A DNA stretch of 64,000 nt from Bradyrhizobium sp. (GCF_004799405.1 NZ_SSMW01000143.1:1-64000); one strand, 5' to 3'; shown: positions 38,811 to 47,583, numbered from the stretch's first letter. Translations and numbers: made by a program. The notes: generated from the sequence alone by a model not told the origin.

Positions 38811-40190
38811 TTACGCGTAAGGGGGCTCGGCGTGGCTGATGACGCGCTTGACGGTCGGGAATGCCCGGCGCAACGCGCGCTCGATCTCATCGACGTTCTC
38901 GTGCACCTTGATCACGCTCATCGAGGGCGCGGCGCGGCAATGGAAGTTGACGATTTCGCCGGCGTTGGTGTTGCGTACCCGCACATTATGGATGTCGTGG
39001 ATCGCGCCGTCGGCGGCGAAGCGCGACAGCGCGGCCTTGATGGTCTCGACGCGGTCGGGCGCGGCATCCGATCCCAGCGGCAATTCCGGTTCCAGCGGCT
39101 CGATGTGGGTGTCGACTTCGACGTCCTCGCCGAATTCCTCGCGGATGTTGCGCTCCAGGTCGTGGGCGATGTCGTGGGCTGCGGCGAGCGCCAGCTCGCC
39201 GTCGACTTCGAGGTCGATGCTGACGGTGAGCTTGCCGCCGAGATCGTGCACGGTGACATGATGTACGGCGAGGCCGGAATTGCGGGCGATCACCATGACG
39301 CGTTCCCGCACGCTCTCATTGCTGCGCGCGACCGGCACCGCCGTGAAGGTCAGGTCGGCATCGCCGAGCGCGTTTGCGACCGCAGCTTGCGCCGCTTGCT
39401 TGATCTCGTCGACGCGGTCGATCGGATAGGTGCGCGGCACCTGCACGACGGCGTCGATGAAGTGGGTCGGGCCGACCATGCGGACCCTCAGGCGTTCGAT
39501 ATCGACCACGCCGGGCACCGTCCGGATCGCGGCCTCGGCTTTGTCCGAGACGCCTTCGGGTGCGCGGTCGAGCAGGGTCTCCACCGTGGAGCGCGCCAGT
39601 CGCAGGCCGAGCAGCGCGATCATCACGGCAACGGCAATGGCGGCGGCGGCGTCGCCCCAGGCATAGCCCAGGCCTGACAGCGCCAGCCCCACGATGACGG
39701 CAAGCGAGCCCAGCACGTCGGAGGCAAAATGCAGCGCATCGGCCTCGAGCGCCTGGCTTTTGGTGTCGTACGCGGTGCGGTGGAGCGCTCGTGCGCGCCA
39801 CAGATTGACCGCGATATCGACCAGCAGCACGACAAACGGAACAGCCGACACGACCGGCGGCGGCGTGCCCGCGCGCAGGCGGCCATAGGACGCCACCAGA
39901 ATACCGCCCGCGAGCACATAGAGCATCGCGATCACGCCGAGCGCCGAGATGCTCTCGATCTTGCCGTGGCCGTAATTGTGTTCCTTGTCGGCGGGCCGAT
40001 CAGAAAATCGCACCACCAGCCACGTCACCACGGTCGCCGCCACGTCGACCGAAGAGTGCAGCGCTTCGGAGATCAATGCGAGACTGCCGATGGCGATGCC
40101 GACCACGAATTTGGCCGTGGCCATGGCGGCACTGGCGACAATCGAGATCGCCGCGACGCGGGATTTGACGCTGTGAATCGGTTCGCCCAT
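38811..40190 (-). CDS. Cation diffusion facilitator transporter
   Basis: 459 aa. Six membrane helices in the first 210 residues with the metal-binding pairs HSSVD in helix 2 (about 45) and HFASD in helix 5 (about 150), plus YGHGKIES in the loop. The C-terminal half is unusually long (about 250 residues) and contains several His-rich cytoplasmic ferredoxin-like domains (VHHVTVHDLGGKLTV, IHDIHNVRVRN), more than the single domain of standard CDF proteins. Exports Zn2+, Fe2+, Co2+ or Mn2+ against protons; the metal cannot be chosen from sequence. Confidence 0.87.
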   Translation of the reverse strand: MGEPIHSVKSRVAAISIVASAAMATAKFVVGIAIGSLALISEALHSSVDVAATVVTWLVVRFSDRPADKEHNYGHGKIESISALGVIAMLYVLAGGILVASYGRLRAGTPPPVVSAVPFVVLLVDIAVNLWRARALHRTAYDTKSQALEADALHFASDVLGSLAVIVGLALSGLGYAWGDAAAAIAVAVMIALLGLRLARSTVETLLDRAPEGVSDKAEAAIRTVPGVVDIERLRVRMVGPTHFIDAVVQVPRTYPIDRVDEIKQAAQAAVANALGDADLTFTAVPVARSNESVRERVMVIARNSGLAVHHVTVHDLGGKLTVSIDLEVDGELALAAAHDIAHDLERNIREEFGEDVEVDTHIEPLEPELPLGSDAAPDRVETIKAALSRFAADGAIHDIHNVRVRNTNAGEIVNFHCRAAPSMSVIKVHENVDEIERALRRAFPTVKRVISHAEPPYA

Positions 40191-40349
40191 GGGTGCGGTT
40201 TAGCAGCCTGTCATCCGGCGTTAAAGCAGCGATTGGGCGCGCAATCGCCACTCGCTTGCGCCAGCGCTTTGTTGCGAATTGTTCCGACTAACATTGCATG
40301 TATGCTGAATTGAACCCAGCCTATAGGCTGGAACAATCTGGAGGCTTTT

Positions 40350-42131
40350 TTGACCGGCGAACGCGTGGAACGGCGACTGGCGGCTGTGATGGCGGGGGAC
40401 GTCGCCGGCTACAGCAGGCTGATGGGCCGTGACGAGGAGCACACGCTGGCGCAGCTAAAGGCGTTTCGAAAGACCGTTGTCGATCCTCGGATTGCTACTC
40501 ACCGTGGTCGCATCGTCAAGACCACCGGCGATGGCATGCTGGTCGAGTTCGCCAGCGCAGTCGATGCAGCGCGTTGCGGGATGGAAATCCAGCGAGAGAT
40601 GGCGGAACAAAATGCCGAAGTGCCTTCGGAGCTCAGGATCGAATTTCGCATTGGCATTCACGTCGGCGACATCATCATCGATGATAACGATATTTTCGGC
40701 GATGGGGTCAACATCGCGGCGCGTCTTGAGGGAATCGCCGAACCGGGTGGCGTATGCATTTCCGACGATGCCCACAGGCAAATTCGCGGCAAGATCGACG
40801 TCGTCTTCGATGACATTGGGGAGCAGATTTTAAAGAATATTGCCGAGCCAATGCGCGCATGGCACATCCGGCTTGCAGGCGAGACCGCTCCGGCAATCCG
40901 GTCCGACCCGTCTCCGACGCAAGTTCAGGCTCTGGCGCTACCCGACAAACCGTCCATCGTGGTTCTGCCGTTTGACAACATGTCCGCCGAACCAGGTCAA
41001 GACTACCTCGCTGATGGAATCGTCGAGGCAATTACCGCGGCGCTTTCGTGCATCCGCTCTTTTTTTGTCATCGCGCGCAGTTCGGCATTCACCTATAAGG
41101 GCCGCACGACAAATGCGCGCGACATTGGCAAAGAATTGGGCGTCGCCTATTTGCTGGAAGGTAGCGTACAGAAAGCTGGAAACCGCCTCCGTATTATCGT
41201 TCAGCTAATCGAGACCGCGGGAGGCGCACACGTCTGGAGTTCCCGCTTCGACGGCGCAATCGATGACTTCTTTGATCTCGAAGATCGAATAACGGAACAA
41301 GTGGCAGGCGCTCTGCAGCCCTCTATCCGTATCGCCGAGATTGAGCGATCGCGACGTAAACGACCGCAAGATCTCGGCAGCTACGACTTTACCATGAGGG
41401 CAATGCCTCACGTTTGGGCGTTCGAAAAGGCCGAAAGCGCAAGAGCGATAGAACTTCTCGAAAAGGCGCTCGCGATTGATCCTGCATACCCGCTAGCCTT
41501 GTCGCTTGCTGGTTGGTGTCACGCCCAGCGCTCTGTCTACAATTGGGCGGAGGATATCGCGGGTAGCCAGGCAATGGCGCGATCGCTGGCCGAGCGGGCA
41601 GCAGAGATTAGTGGCGACGATCCCATTATCCTGGCAGTGCTAGGCGCGGTGCATACCTTCGTACGCAATCATGGAACAGCGCGAGTGCTGCTTGAGCGTG
41701 CAGTCACACTTGATCCCAATGCAGCATGGGCCTGGAGTCGGCTCGGATGGCTCGAGAACTATACTGATCAGCCACAAAAGGCGATTGGAAATTTTGAACG
41801 CGCCCTGCGCCTGAGTCCAATCGATCCAATGAATTTCAACAACTATGTAGGTATAGGCTCGTCGCACGAGGTGGCGCAAGAATACGACAAAGCCGCGTTG
41901 TTCTATCGACGAGCTCTCGAGGAACGGCCAAACGCTAGTTGGATACACCGCCATTTAGCATCGTCTCTATCTGGAGGCGGCCGAATCGAAGAAGCCAAAC
42001 AGGCCCTTGCGGAGATGATGCGTTACTATCCCGATCTGACGGTTTCAAAATTCAAACAAGCAATGGTTTTTTCACAGGCCACGATGGACCGCGTGGCAGA
42101 CAATCTCCGAAAGCTCGGGTTGCCTGACTGA
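40350..42131 (+). CDS. Class III adenylate cyclase with TolB-like and TPR domains
   Basis: 593 aa from a TTG directly after GGAGG. Residues 1-175 are a class III nucleotide cyclase: metal Asp17 in AVMAGDVAGYSRLM, KTTGDGMLVEF, and GDGVNIAARLEGIAEPGG. A FlgO/TolB-like N-terminal fold follows (about 195-330, IVVLPFDNMS) and TPR repeats fill 375-590. Typical of soluble rhizobial cyclases found in many copies; it makes cAMP, with the TPR part sensing partners. Its bases are visibly richer in A/T than its neighbours, hinting at acquisition. Confidence 0.85.
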   Translation: MTGERVERRLAAVMAGDVAGYSRLMGRDEEHTLAQLKAFRKTVVDPRIATHRGRIVKTTGDGMLVEFASAVDAARCGMEIQREMAEQNAEVPSELRIEFRIGIHVGDIIIDDNDIFGDGVNIAARLEGIAEPGGVCISDDAHRQIRGKIDVVFDDIGEQILKNIAEPMRAWHIRLAGETAPAIRSDPSPTQVQALALPDKPSIVVLPFDNMSAEPGQDYLADGIVEAITAALSCIRSFFVIARSSAFTYKGRTTNARDIGKELGVAYLLEGSVQKAGNRLRIIVQLIETAGGAHVWSSRFDGAIDDFFDLEDRITEQVAGALQPSIRIAEIERSRRKRPQDLGSYDFTMRAMPHVWAFEKAESARAIELLEKALAIDPAYPLALSLAGWCHAQRSVYNWAEDIAGSQAMARSLAERAAEISGDDPIILAVLGAVHTFVRNHGTARVLLERAVTLDPNAAWAWSRLGWLENYTDQPQKAIGNFERALRLSPIDPMNFNNYVGIGSSHEVAQEYDKAALFYRRALEERPNASWIHRHLASSLSGGGRIEEAKQALAEMMRYYPDLTVSKFKQAMVFSQATMDRVADNLRKLGLPD

Positions 42132-42205
42132 TCGATGTGAACAGCCGTTACGTGCACCAAAGCGGATGTTCGCCAACGCCTCTGGTTTACGGATTCGCGC
42201 CCTGG

Positions 42206-42934
42206 TTACGACGTCACCGTCACGACGCCTCGGAGGCCAGCACGCGCCACGGCTTGCGCCAGCAGGCCGCTTGTCTGCACGTCCTCGACGAAACGACGGA
42301 GATAGTCGAGTCCGGTCTCGCGGCCCTTCGGAATGGCGACGGCAATGTGTTCCACGCCCCATCGTCCCTCCAGCACGCGCGCGCCGGGCATGCGGTCGGA
42401 CATTTCGAACAAGGTCGGTTTGTTGGTCGCGAACACATCGAGCTCCCGGCGTTGGAACATTTCGATCGCGCGGCTGGAATTCTGCGCCGGCACCACGGTC
42501 GCGTTCGGCAGCATCTTCGGCAGCGTGCGTTGCGACGTGCTCCCCTGGGTGACGCCGACCAGGATGCCGGGCTGGTCGAGGTCTGCCATTGTCATGATCG
42601 GAGAGTTCGCCGGAATGAGGTAACCCAGCTCCACCGAAATCACGGTCTGGCTGAAGGCGACATCGACCGCCCGCGCCGAGGTTGCGTTGCTGAGCGTGAA
42701 ATCGACATCGCCCGCCTTCATGGCTTCGATGACTTCGGCAATTCGCTGATAGTTCGCCTGCTCGAATGGGACCTCGAGCCGTTTCGCCAGCTCCTTGCCG
42801 AGATCGATGCCGAGGCCGTGGATTTCTCCCGTCTTGCGGTCTTTCGCCATCGACAGCGGGCTGCCGGGAAAGGCGCCGACGCGCAGTCTGCCCTTGGGGG
42901 CCAGGATTTCGCGTGCGGGCGCGCCTTTGCCCAT
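42206..42934 (-). CDS. Amino-acid-type binding protein without signal peptide
   Basis: 242 aa. Two-lobe bacterial solute-binding fold (SBP_bac_3): LRVGAFPGSPLSMAK...GLGIDLGKELAKRL in lobe 1, DFTLSNATSARAVDVAFS in the hinge, TQGSTSQRTLPKMLP in lobe 2. Such proteins normally begin with a signal peptide; this one starts MGKGAPAREILAPKGRLRVG, with no hydrophobic stretch. It starts 3 nt after the stop codon of the upstream oxidoreductase and in the same reading frame, with no clear ribosome binding site, so translation is probably coupled or read through. Confidence 0.7.
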   Translation of the reverse strand: MGKGAPAREILAPKGRLRVGAFPGSPLSMAKDRKTGEIHGLGIDLGKELAKRLEVPFEQANYQRIAEVIEAMKAGDVDFTLSNATSARAVDVAFSQTVISVELGYLIPANSPIMTMADLDQPGILVGVTQGSTSQRTLPKMLPNATVVPAQNSSRAIEMFQRRELDVFATNKPTLFEMSDRMPGARVLEGRWGVEHIAVAIPKGRETGLDYLRRFVEDVQTSGLLAQAVARAGLRGVVTVTS

Positions 42935-42937
42935 CCG

Positions 42938-43906
42938 CTACAGCGTCACCACGATCTTGCCGAGGTGCCTGTTGGCTTCCATGTGCTCGAACGCCTTGCC
43001 GATGTCTTCGAACTTGTAAACCTTGTCGATCGGCAATTGCAGCTTGCGCGATTCCACCGCACCCCAGATGTCCTTGCGGACCTCGTCGAAGATCTCGCGG
43101 ACCTCTTCGATCGAGCGGGTGCGGAAGGTGACGCCGATATATTGTATCCGGCGCGCGGCGTGCAGGTCGAAGTTGAAATCGGCGTGGGTGCCGCCGAGCC
43201 GGCCGACATTGACGATGCGGCCCTTGATTTTGGTGGCGGCGAGATTTTGGCTGGCGACCTTGCCCGAGACCTGGTCGACGATCAGGTCGACGCCTTCGCC
43301 GCCGGTCGCCTCCAGCACCTGCTTGACCCAGCCGGGATCGCTGGAATCGATCGCCAAGTCGGCGCCGAATTCCTTCAAGCGCCCGCGGCGGGTGGCGTCG
43401 GTCGAAGAACCGATCACGATTTTCGCGCCCTTGAGCCTGGCAATCTGCATGGCCATCAGGCCGACGCCGGAGCTGGCGCCCTGGATCAGAACGGTTTGGC
43501 CTGGTTGCAACGCGCCGTTGGTCACCACCGCATTGTGCATGGTCGAGAGCGCGACGGGCAGGGTGGCTGCTTCCTCGAAGTTCATATTGGAGGGATTGCG
43601 AAACAGCCGTCCGTGATCCGCCAGGGTATATTCCGCAAAAGCGCCGCCGCCGGAGCCCATCACCCGGTCGCCGACCTTGACGCCTTTGGCGTTCGGACCC
43701 AACGCGGCGATCTCGCCGGTCCATTCGATCCCCAGCACGGTGCCGACGCCGCCGGCGCTGCCATGGGCGTGGCCCTTGGTCATGCCGAGGTCGGCGCGGT
43801 TGAGTCCGCAGGCGTGCACCTTCACCAGCACCTGCGTGCCCTTCGGTGAGGGTTTTGCCACGTCGGTGATTTCAGCGCCGTTGGCGCCGTAGACATAGGC
43901 CTTCAT
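42938..43906 (-). CDS. Zinc-type alcohol dehydrogenase superfamily, quinone oxidoreductase-like
   Basis: 322 aa from the ATG at 43906 (AGAGAG ahead). MDR fold with GROES-like N-terminus (LVKVHACGLNRADLGMTKG) and Rossmann domain with GASSGVGLMAMQIARLKGA. The catalytic and structural zinc Cys clusters are absent, placing it with NADPH:quinone oxidoreductases (Qor/crotonyl-CoA-reductase-like). Reduces quinones or enones using NADPH. The next gene on the strand is the signal-less binding protein. Confidence 0.82.
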   Translation of the reverse strand: MKAYVYGANGAEITDVAKPSPKGTQVLVKVHACGLNRADLGMTKGHAHGSAGGVGTVLGIEWTGEIAALGPNAKGVKVGDRVMGSGGGAFAEYTLADHGRLFRNPSNMNFEEAATLPVALSTMHNAVVTNGALQPGQTVLIQGASSGVGLMAMQIARLKGAKIVIGSSTDATRRGRLKEFGADLAIDSSDPGWVKQVLEATGGEGVDLIVDQVSGKVASQNLAATKIKGRIVNVGRLGGTHADFNFDLHAARRIQYIGVTFRTRSIEEVREIFDEVRKDIWGAVESRKLQLPIDKVYKFEDIGKAFEHMEANRHLGKIVVTL

Positions 43907-43944
43907 GGGATGGCTCTCTTTTTTGGTGAGTGAAGCGAAGCCGG

Positions 43945-44940
43945 CTACTCCGCGGCTTCGCGGCGGTTGCCGGTCATCATGCCTCCGAGCCGGTTCTGAA
44001 TGATGGCTTCGGCATCGCGCATGATGCGCGACACCAGTTCGGCGCAGGTCGGGATGTCGTGGATCAATCCCTGCACCTGGCCGGCCGACCAGATGCCCTC
44101 GTCGGCATCGCCCGTCGCATAGACCATCTTGCCGCGGGCGCCAGCCACGAGATCGCGCACCTGTTCGAAGGTGGCACCCTCCTTTTCCATGGCGACGACC
44201 TTGGTGCTGACGGCGTTTTTGGCGACGCGCGAGGTGTTGCGCATGGTGCGGAAGATCAATTCGGTCTCGCGCTCGTCGTTGGCGACGATCTTTTCCTTGA
44301 TCAGTTGATGGATCGGGCTCTCCCTGGTGCACATGAAACGCGTGCCCATGTTGATGCCTTCGGCGCCGAGCGCAAGAGCTGCGACCAGGCCGCGGCCGTC
44401 GCCGAAGCCGCCCGAGGCGATCAGCGGTATCTTCACCCTGTCGGCGGCGACCGGAATGAGAATGAGGCCGGGCGTGTCGTCCTCGCCGGGATGGCCGGCG
44501 CACTCAAAGCCGTCGATCGAGATCGCGTCGACCCCCATGCGTTCGGCCGACAGCGCGTGACGCACGCTGGTACATTTGTGCACCACCACGATGCCATGCT
44601 TCTTGAATTCGGTGACGTGTTCCTGCGGCTTGTTGCCGGCGGTCTCGACGATCTTGATGCCGCTCTCGATGATGGCCTGGCGGTATTCCGCGTAAGGCGG
44701 CGGCTTGATCGACGGCAGGATGGTGAGGTTGACGCCGAACGGCTTGTCGGTGAGGCCGCGGCAGCGCGCGATTTCTTTGGTGAGGTCGTCCGGCGTCGGC
44801 TGCGTCAGCGCGGTGATGAAGCCGAGCGCGCCGGCGTTGGCGACGGCCGCGACCAGTTCGGCGCGGCCGACCCATTGCATTCCGCCCTGGACGATCGGGT
44901 GTTCGACCCCGACCAGTTCGGTAAATCGAGTCTTGATCAT
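43945..44940 (-). CDS. Nitronate monooxygenase-type flavin oxidoreductase
   Basis: 331 aa TIM-barrel FMN enzyme of the NPD family. N-terminus IVQGGMQWVGRAELVAAVANAGALGFI, then NLTILPSIKPPPYAEY, the His-containing HKCTSVRHA and GIDGFECAGHPGEDD-type block (about 145-160), IASGGFGDGRGLVAALALGAEGINMGTRF for FMN phosphate. These oxidise nitronates or reduce enoyl-type substrates; precise substrate unknown. It starts a minus-strand pair with the MDR oxidoreductase. Confidence 0.85.
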   Translation of the reverse strand: MIKTRFTELVGVEHPIVQGGMQWVGRAELVAAVANAGALGFITALTQPTPDDLTKEIARCRGLTDKPFGVNLTILPSIKPPPYAEYRQAIIESGIKIVETAGNKPQEHVTEFKKHGIVVVHKCTSVRHALSAERMGVDAISIDGFECAGHPGEDDTPGLILIPVAADRVKIPLIASGGFGDGRGLVAALALGAEGINMGTRFMCTRESPIHQLIKEKIVANDERETELIFRTMRNTSRVAKNAVSTKVVAMEKEGATFEQVRDLVAGARGKMVYATGDADEGIWSAGQVQGLIHDIPTCAELVSRIMRDAEAIIQNRLGGMMTGNRREAAE

Positions 44941-45104
44941 GCTGCGCCCCTGAACGTTTCCTCTGGGCGCGACAGTCGCGCGCCTTTGCTGCTTTTGTTT
45001 CAGAAAGGCAGGATGCCGTCAGGTCGGGCAAATGTCCACCGGGGAGGGACGGTCAAACTCTTCCCGGAGCGGGATCAGCTCAGCGCGAGATTGCGCCGGC
45101 CGCT

Positions 45105-45530
45105 TCAGGCATGAACGGCGCGTGCGCTCACTTCTTCATCGAAGGCGGCGCTGATGTCGCGGATGCTGATCACGCCAATCAGGCTGTAGTCATCGATGAC
45201 CGGCAGATGGCGGATGTGCTTCTCGTTCATCAAATGACGGGCGTGCTCGAGCGTATCGTTCGACGTGCACGACACCAGTTGCTGCACCGAGATCAATTGC
45301 GACACCTTCAGGTTGGCGCCGGCAGCGCCATGTTCGGCGATGGCGCGAACGACGTCGCGCTCGGTAAACATGCCGGCTGCGGTATTGCCCTCGGTGCGGA
45401 CGACGTCCTTGACCACCAGCGCGCTGATATTGCCGGCGCGCATCAATTGGGCGGCAATGGCAACGGTTTCATTCATCCGCACGGTGGCAACACGTCCGGA
45501 TTTCTTGCGCAGGATGTCTCCGACTTTCAT
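45105..45530 (-). CDS. CBS-domain pair protein
   Basis: 141 aa, start behind AAGGAGG. Two CBS motifs make one Bateman module: residues about 5-65 (VATVRMNETVAIAAQLMRAGNISALVV) and 75-135 (QQLVSCTSNDTLEHARHLMNEKHIRHLPVID). No enzyme or transporter domain is attached. Such free modules bind AMP, ATP or CoA-type ligands and regulate partners. A copy of the 17-bp oxalate operator lies 35 bp upstream, so it is probably co-regulated with the oxalate genes; the link is new to me and rests on the motif. Confidence 0.85.
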   Translation of the reverse strand: MKVGDILRKKSGRVATVRMNETVAIAAQLMRAGNISALVVKDVVRTEGNTAAGMFTERDVVRAIAEHGAAGANLKVSQLISVQQLVSCTSNDTLEHARHLMNEKHIRHLPVIDDYSLIGVISIRDISAAFDEEVSARAVHA

Positions 45531-45564
45531 CGCAACCTCCTTGTCAGGGTGTCTTTAGTCAGGT

Positions 45565-45581
45565 TGGTATACATTATGCCA
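45565..45581. promoter_or_regulatory. Operator copy 1 (TGGTAT-N5-ATGCCA), upstream of CBS gene
   Basis: TGGTATACATTATGCCA, one of five copies of a 17-bp inverted repeat. On the minus strand it is preceded by TTGACA with 2 nt between, so it covers the spacer of a promoter for the CBS gene. Confidence 0.75.
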
Positions 45582-45657
45582 ATTGTCAATTCAAATACCA
45601 AGAGAAGCCGGTTTCTCCCCGACAGAAAAGGCAGGGATATTGACGTTGCTGCGGCGC

Positions 45658-45690
45658 GCAAAAAAAGAGAGGCGCACCGGAGTGCGCCTC
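45658..45690 (-). terminator. Rho-independent terminator after antiporter gene
   Basis: Perfect 9-bp stem GAGGCGCAC/GTGCGCCTC with a 4-nt loop, followed on the minus strand by TCTTTTTTT. Lies 25 nt after the antiporter stop codon and before operator copy 1, so the CBS gene is a separate unit. Confidence 0.85.
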
Positions 45691-45714
45691 TTATCACATG
45701 AGTATGAAGCCTGA

Positions 45715-47028
45715 TCAGGCGGCTCTGACGTCGCGCGCGGTCGCGTCGGTCGTCGCTTCATGGCCCAGGATGAAGGCGCGCCGCATCGGCTTGATCACGA
45801 ACAGGGCCAGAAGGGCCGCGGTGGCGTTGAGCGCAACCGCGATCACGAACACCGCCTGCCAGCCGTATTTGGCGGCGACGATGCTGGCGATCGGCACCAG
45901 CAGCGAGGCGGTCCCCTTCGCCGTGTACAACATGCCGTTGTTGGTGGTGGCGTATTTGACGCCGAAGGTGTCGCCGGAGGTCGCCGGGAACAGGCTGTAG
46001 ATTTCACCGAACACGCCGAAATAAACCGCGGTCGACAGCACGAAAACAATGGGAACGTGACCGTAGGTCGACAGCGTCAGCAGCATCAGCGCGGCGGTGG
46101 CGAAGGCGATGAACATGGTGTGCTCGCGGCCGATGTTATCGGAAACCCAGCCGAAGAACGGACGCCCGAAACCGTCGAAGATCCGGTCGAGCGAAATCGC
46201 AAAGGTCAGCGCCGCCATCTGGAAGCCGAGCAGCCCTACCGGCTCATTGGCGATCTTGAAGTCATGAGCGATCGGCGCAATCTGCGCTGCCGCCATCAGT
46301 CCGCCCGCGGCGACCATCACGAACACCAGATACATCACCCAGAAGATCGGGCTGCGCAGCACCTGCGGCGGGGTGAAGTCGATCTTGGTTTGCGGCAGAT
46401 TGAGCTGTTTCTTTTTCGCCGGCATCGCCCGCGACGGTTTGCGCAGGAAAAATGCCAGGATAAAGACGATCACGCCCTGTCCGATGCCGAACGAGAAAAA
46501 TGCGCTCTGATAGCCGCTGGCGGCGATCATGTTGGCGATCGGCACCACGGTGATCGCCGCACCCGCGCCGAAGCCGGCGGCGGTGGCGCCGGCGGCGAGG
46601 CCACGGCGGTCCGGGAACCACTTCAATGCGTTGCCGACGCAGGTTCCGTAAACCGAGCCTGCGCCGATTCCGCCGATGATCGCGGCGATGTAAAGCAGCA
46701 CCAGCGAGTCGGCGTATGAATTCATCACCCACGCGATGGTGATCATCACGCCGCCAAACGTGATGACGATGCTGGGGCCGTATTTGTCGACGAACCAGGC
46801 TTCGATCGGAACGAGCCAGGTCTCCGTCACCACGAAAAGCGTGAAGGCCAACTGGATCGCGGCGCGGCCCCAGTGAAATTTCGCGTCGATGGGATCGACG
46901 AACAGCGTCCACCCGTATTGCAGGTTTGCGATCATCGCCATGCAGACGACGCCCATCGCAAGTTGCAGCCAGCGGAAGTATGGGGCTTCTGCCACAGGCG
47001 GCGTGGCGGGTTGCGCGGTAGCGGACAT
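45715..47028 (-). CDS. oxlT: Oxalate/formate antiporter (OFA family MFS)
   Basis: 437 aa from the ATG at 47028 (GGGAGGAG ahead). Twelve membrane helices. In Oxalobacter OxlT the substrate charges are Arg272 and Lys355; here an Arg282 lies in SLDRIFDGFGRPFFG and Lys371 in MLYTAKGTASLL, at nearly the same spacing. Signature GLAAGATAAGFGAGAAI also matches the OFA family. It would exchange external oxalate for internal formate, generating a proton gradient by the decarboxylation cycle. Operator copy 2 is 55 bp upstream and a terminator follows. Confidence 0.85.
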   Translation of the reverse strand: MSATAQPATPPVAEAPYFRWLQLAMGVVCMAMIANLQYGWTLFVDPIDAKFHWGRAAIQLAFTLFVVTETWLVPIEAWFVDKYGPSIVITFGGVMITIAWVMNSYADSLVLLYIAAIIGGIGAGSVYGTCVGNALKWFPDRRGLAAGATAAGFGAGAAITVVPIANMIAASGYQSAFFSFGIGQGVIVFILAFFLRKPSRAMPAKKKQLNLPQTKIDFTPPQVLRSPIFWVMYLVFVMVAAGGLMAAAQIAPIAHDFKIANEPVGLLGFQMAALTFAISLDRIFDGFGRPFFGWVSDNIGREHTMFIAFATAALMLLTLSTYGHVPIVFVLSTAVYFGVFGEIYSLFPATSGDTFGVKYATTNNGMLYTAKGTASLLVPIASIVAAKYGWQAVFVIAVALNATAALLALFVIKPMRRAFILGHEATTDATARDVRAA

Positions 47029-47082
47029 AGCTCCTCCCGAGGCACGCTTCTGTTCAAAAGGGAGCGTTGCCAATCGGCATTT

Positions 47083-47099
47083 TGGTATGTGATATGCCA
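47083..47099. promoter_or_regulatory. Operator copy 2 (TGGTAT-N5-ATGCCA), upstream of antiporter
   Basis: TGGTATGTGATATGCCA. On the minus strand a TTGCGC hexamer ends 2 nt before it, a possible -35 box. Confidence 0.75.
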
Positions 47100-47191
47100 G
47101 AGCGCAAGCGATTAGTCTGACAAAACGATGCGTTGCTTAAAATGTCGCAGAGTGTTGCACCGTTGTCGATATTTCAGGCGCGACCGGCACG

Positions 47192-47218
47192 AAAAACGGC
47201 TCCGAAAACCGGAGCCGT
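47192..47218 (-). terminator. Rho-independent terminator after the 45-aa ORF
   Basis: Stem ACGGCTCCG/CGGAGCCGT with a 5-nt loop and TTTTT on the minus strand, 74 nt after the stop of the small ORF and before operator copy 2. Confidence 0.85.
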
Positions 47219-47291
47219 CAGTCGAAAGTAGGGGTTCGGGCGCCAAGTCCGAAACGAACCAGCAACCGCGCAAACGCGGGATTCTCTGGTC

Positions 47292-47429
47292 TTAAAGCCC
47301 GGGATAGGGCAGGTCGCCATTGCGGATCGCGATCCGGGCGCTGGCCATCAACAGGCGGTCGATGGTCGCCATGAGCCGGGCGAACAGGCCACGGGAGGGG
47401 ACGATCTGGGTGTAGATGGCGTTGGACAT
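47292..47429 (-). CDS. Small ORF (45 aa) in the oxalate regulon
   Basis: Starts MSNAIYTQIVPSRG and ends RNGDLPYPGL; a short AAAGG lies 9 nt ahead. The middle is an amphipathic helix rich in Arg, Ala and Leu (FARLMATIDRLLMASARIA). It has its own operator (copy 3, 57 bp upstream) and its own terminator, so it forms a separate minus-strand unit of about 270 nt. It could encode a small peptide or the RNA may matter. I know no family for it. Confidence 0.6.
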   Translation of the reverse strand: MSNAIYTQIVPSRGLFARLMATIDRLLMASARIAIRNGDLPYPGL

Positions 47430-47485
47430 TGTGGTCGCCTTTATAGAGAGCTGGGGCGGGCTGCGATGTGATCCGGCGCTAGTGT

Positions 47486-47502
47486 AGGCATACCAGATGC
47501 CA
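47486..47502. promoter_or_regulatory. Operator copy 3 (AGGCAT-N5-ATGCCA), upstream of small ORF
   Basis: AGGCATACCAGATGCCA, one mismatch in the first base of the repeat. On the minus strand TTGTTG lies 1 nt before it. Confidence 0.7.
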
Positions 47503-47583
47503 GCAACAATGCTCTTGGTTGCATGGCAGCATATTATCTTTTGCAACGCAACATAAATGAGACAATCTGGTTTCCAAATCATG

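Noticed and set aside
42137..43849. 570-codon plus-strand frame opposite the oxidoreductase and binding protein
   Set aside because: Antisense shadow; translation lacks any family likeness.
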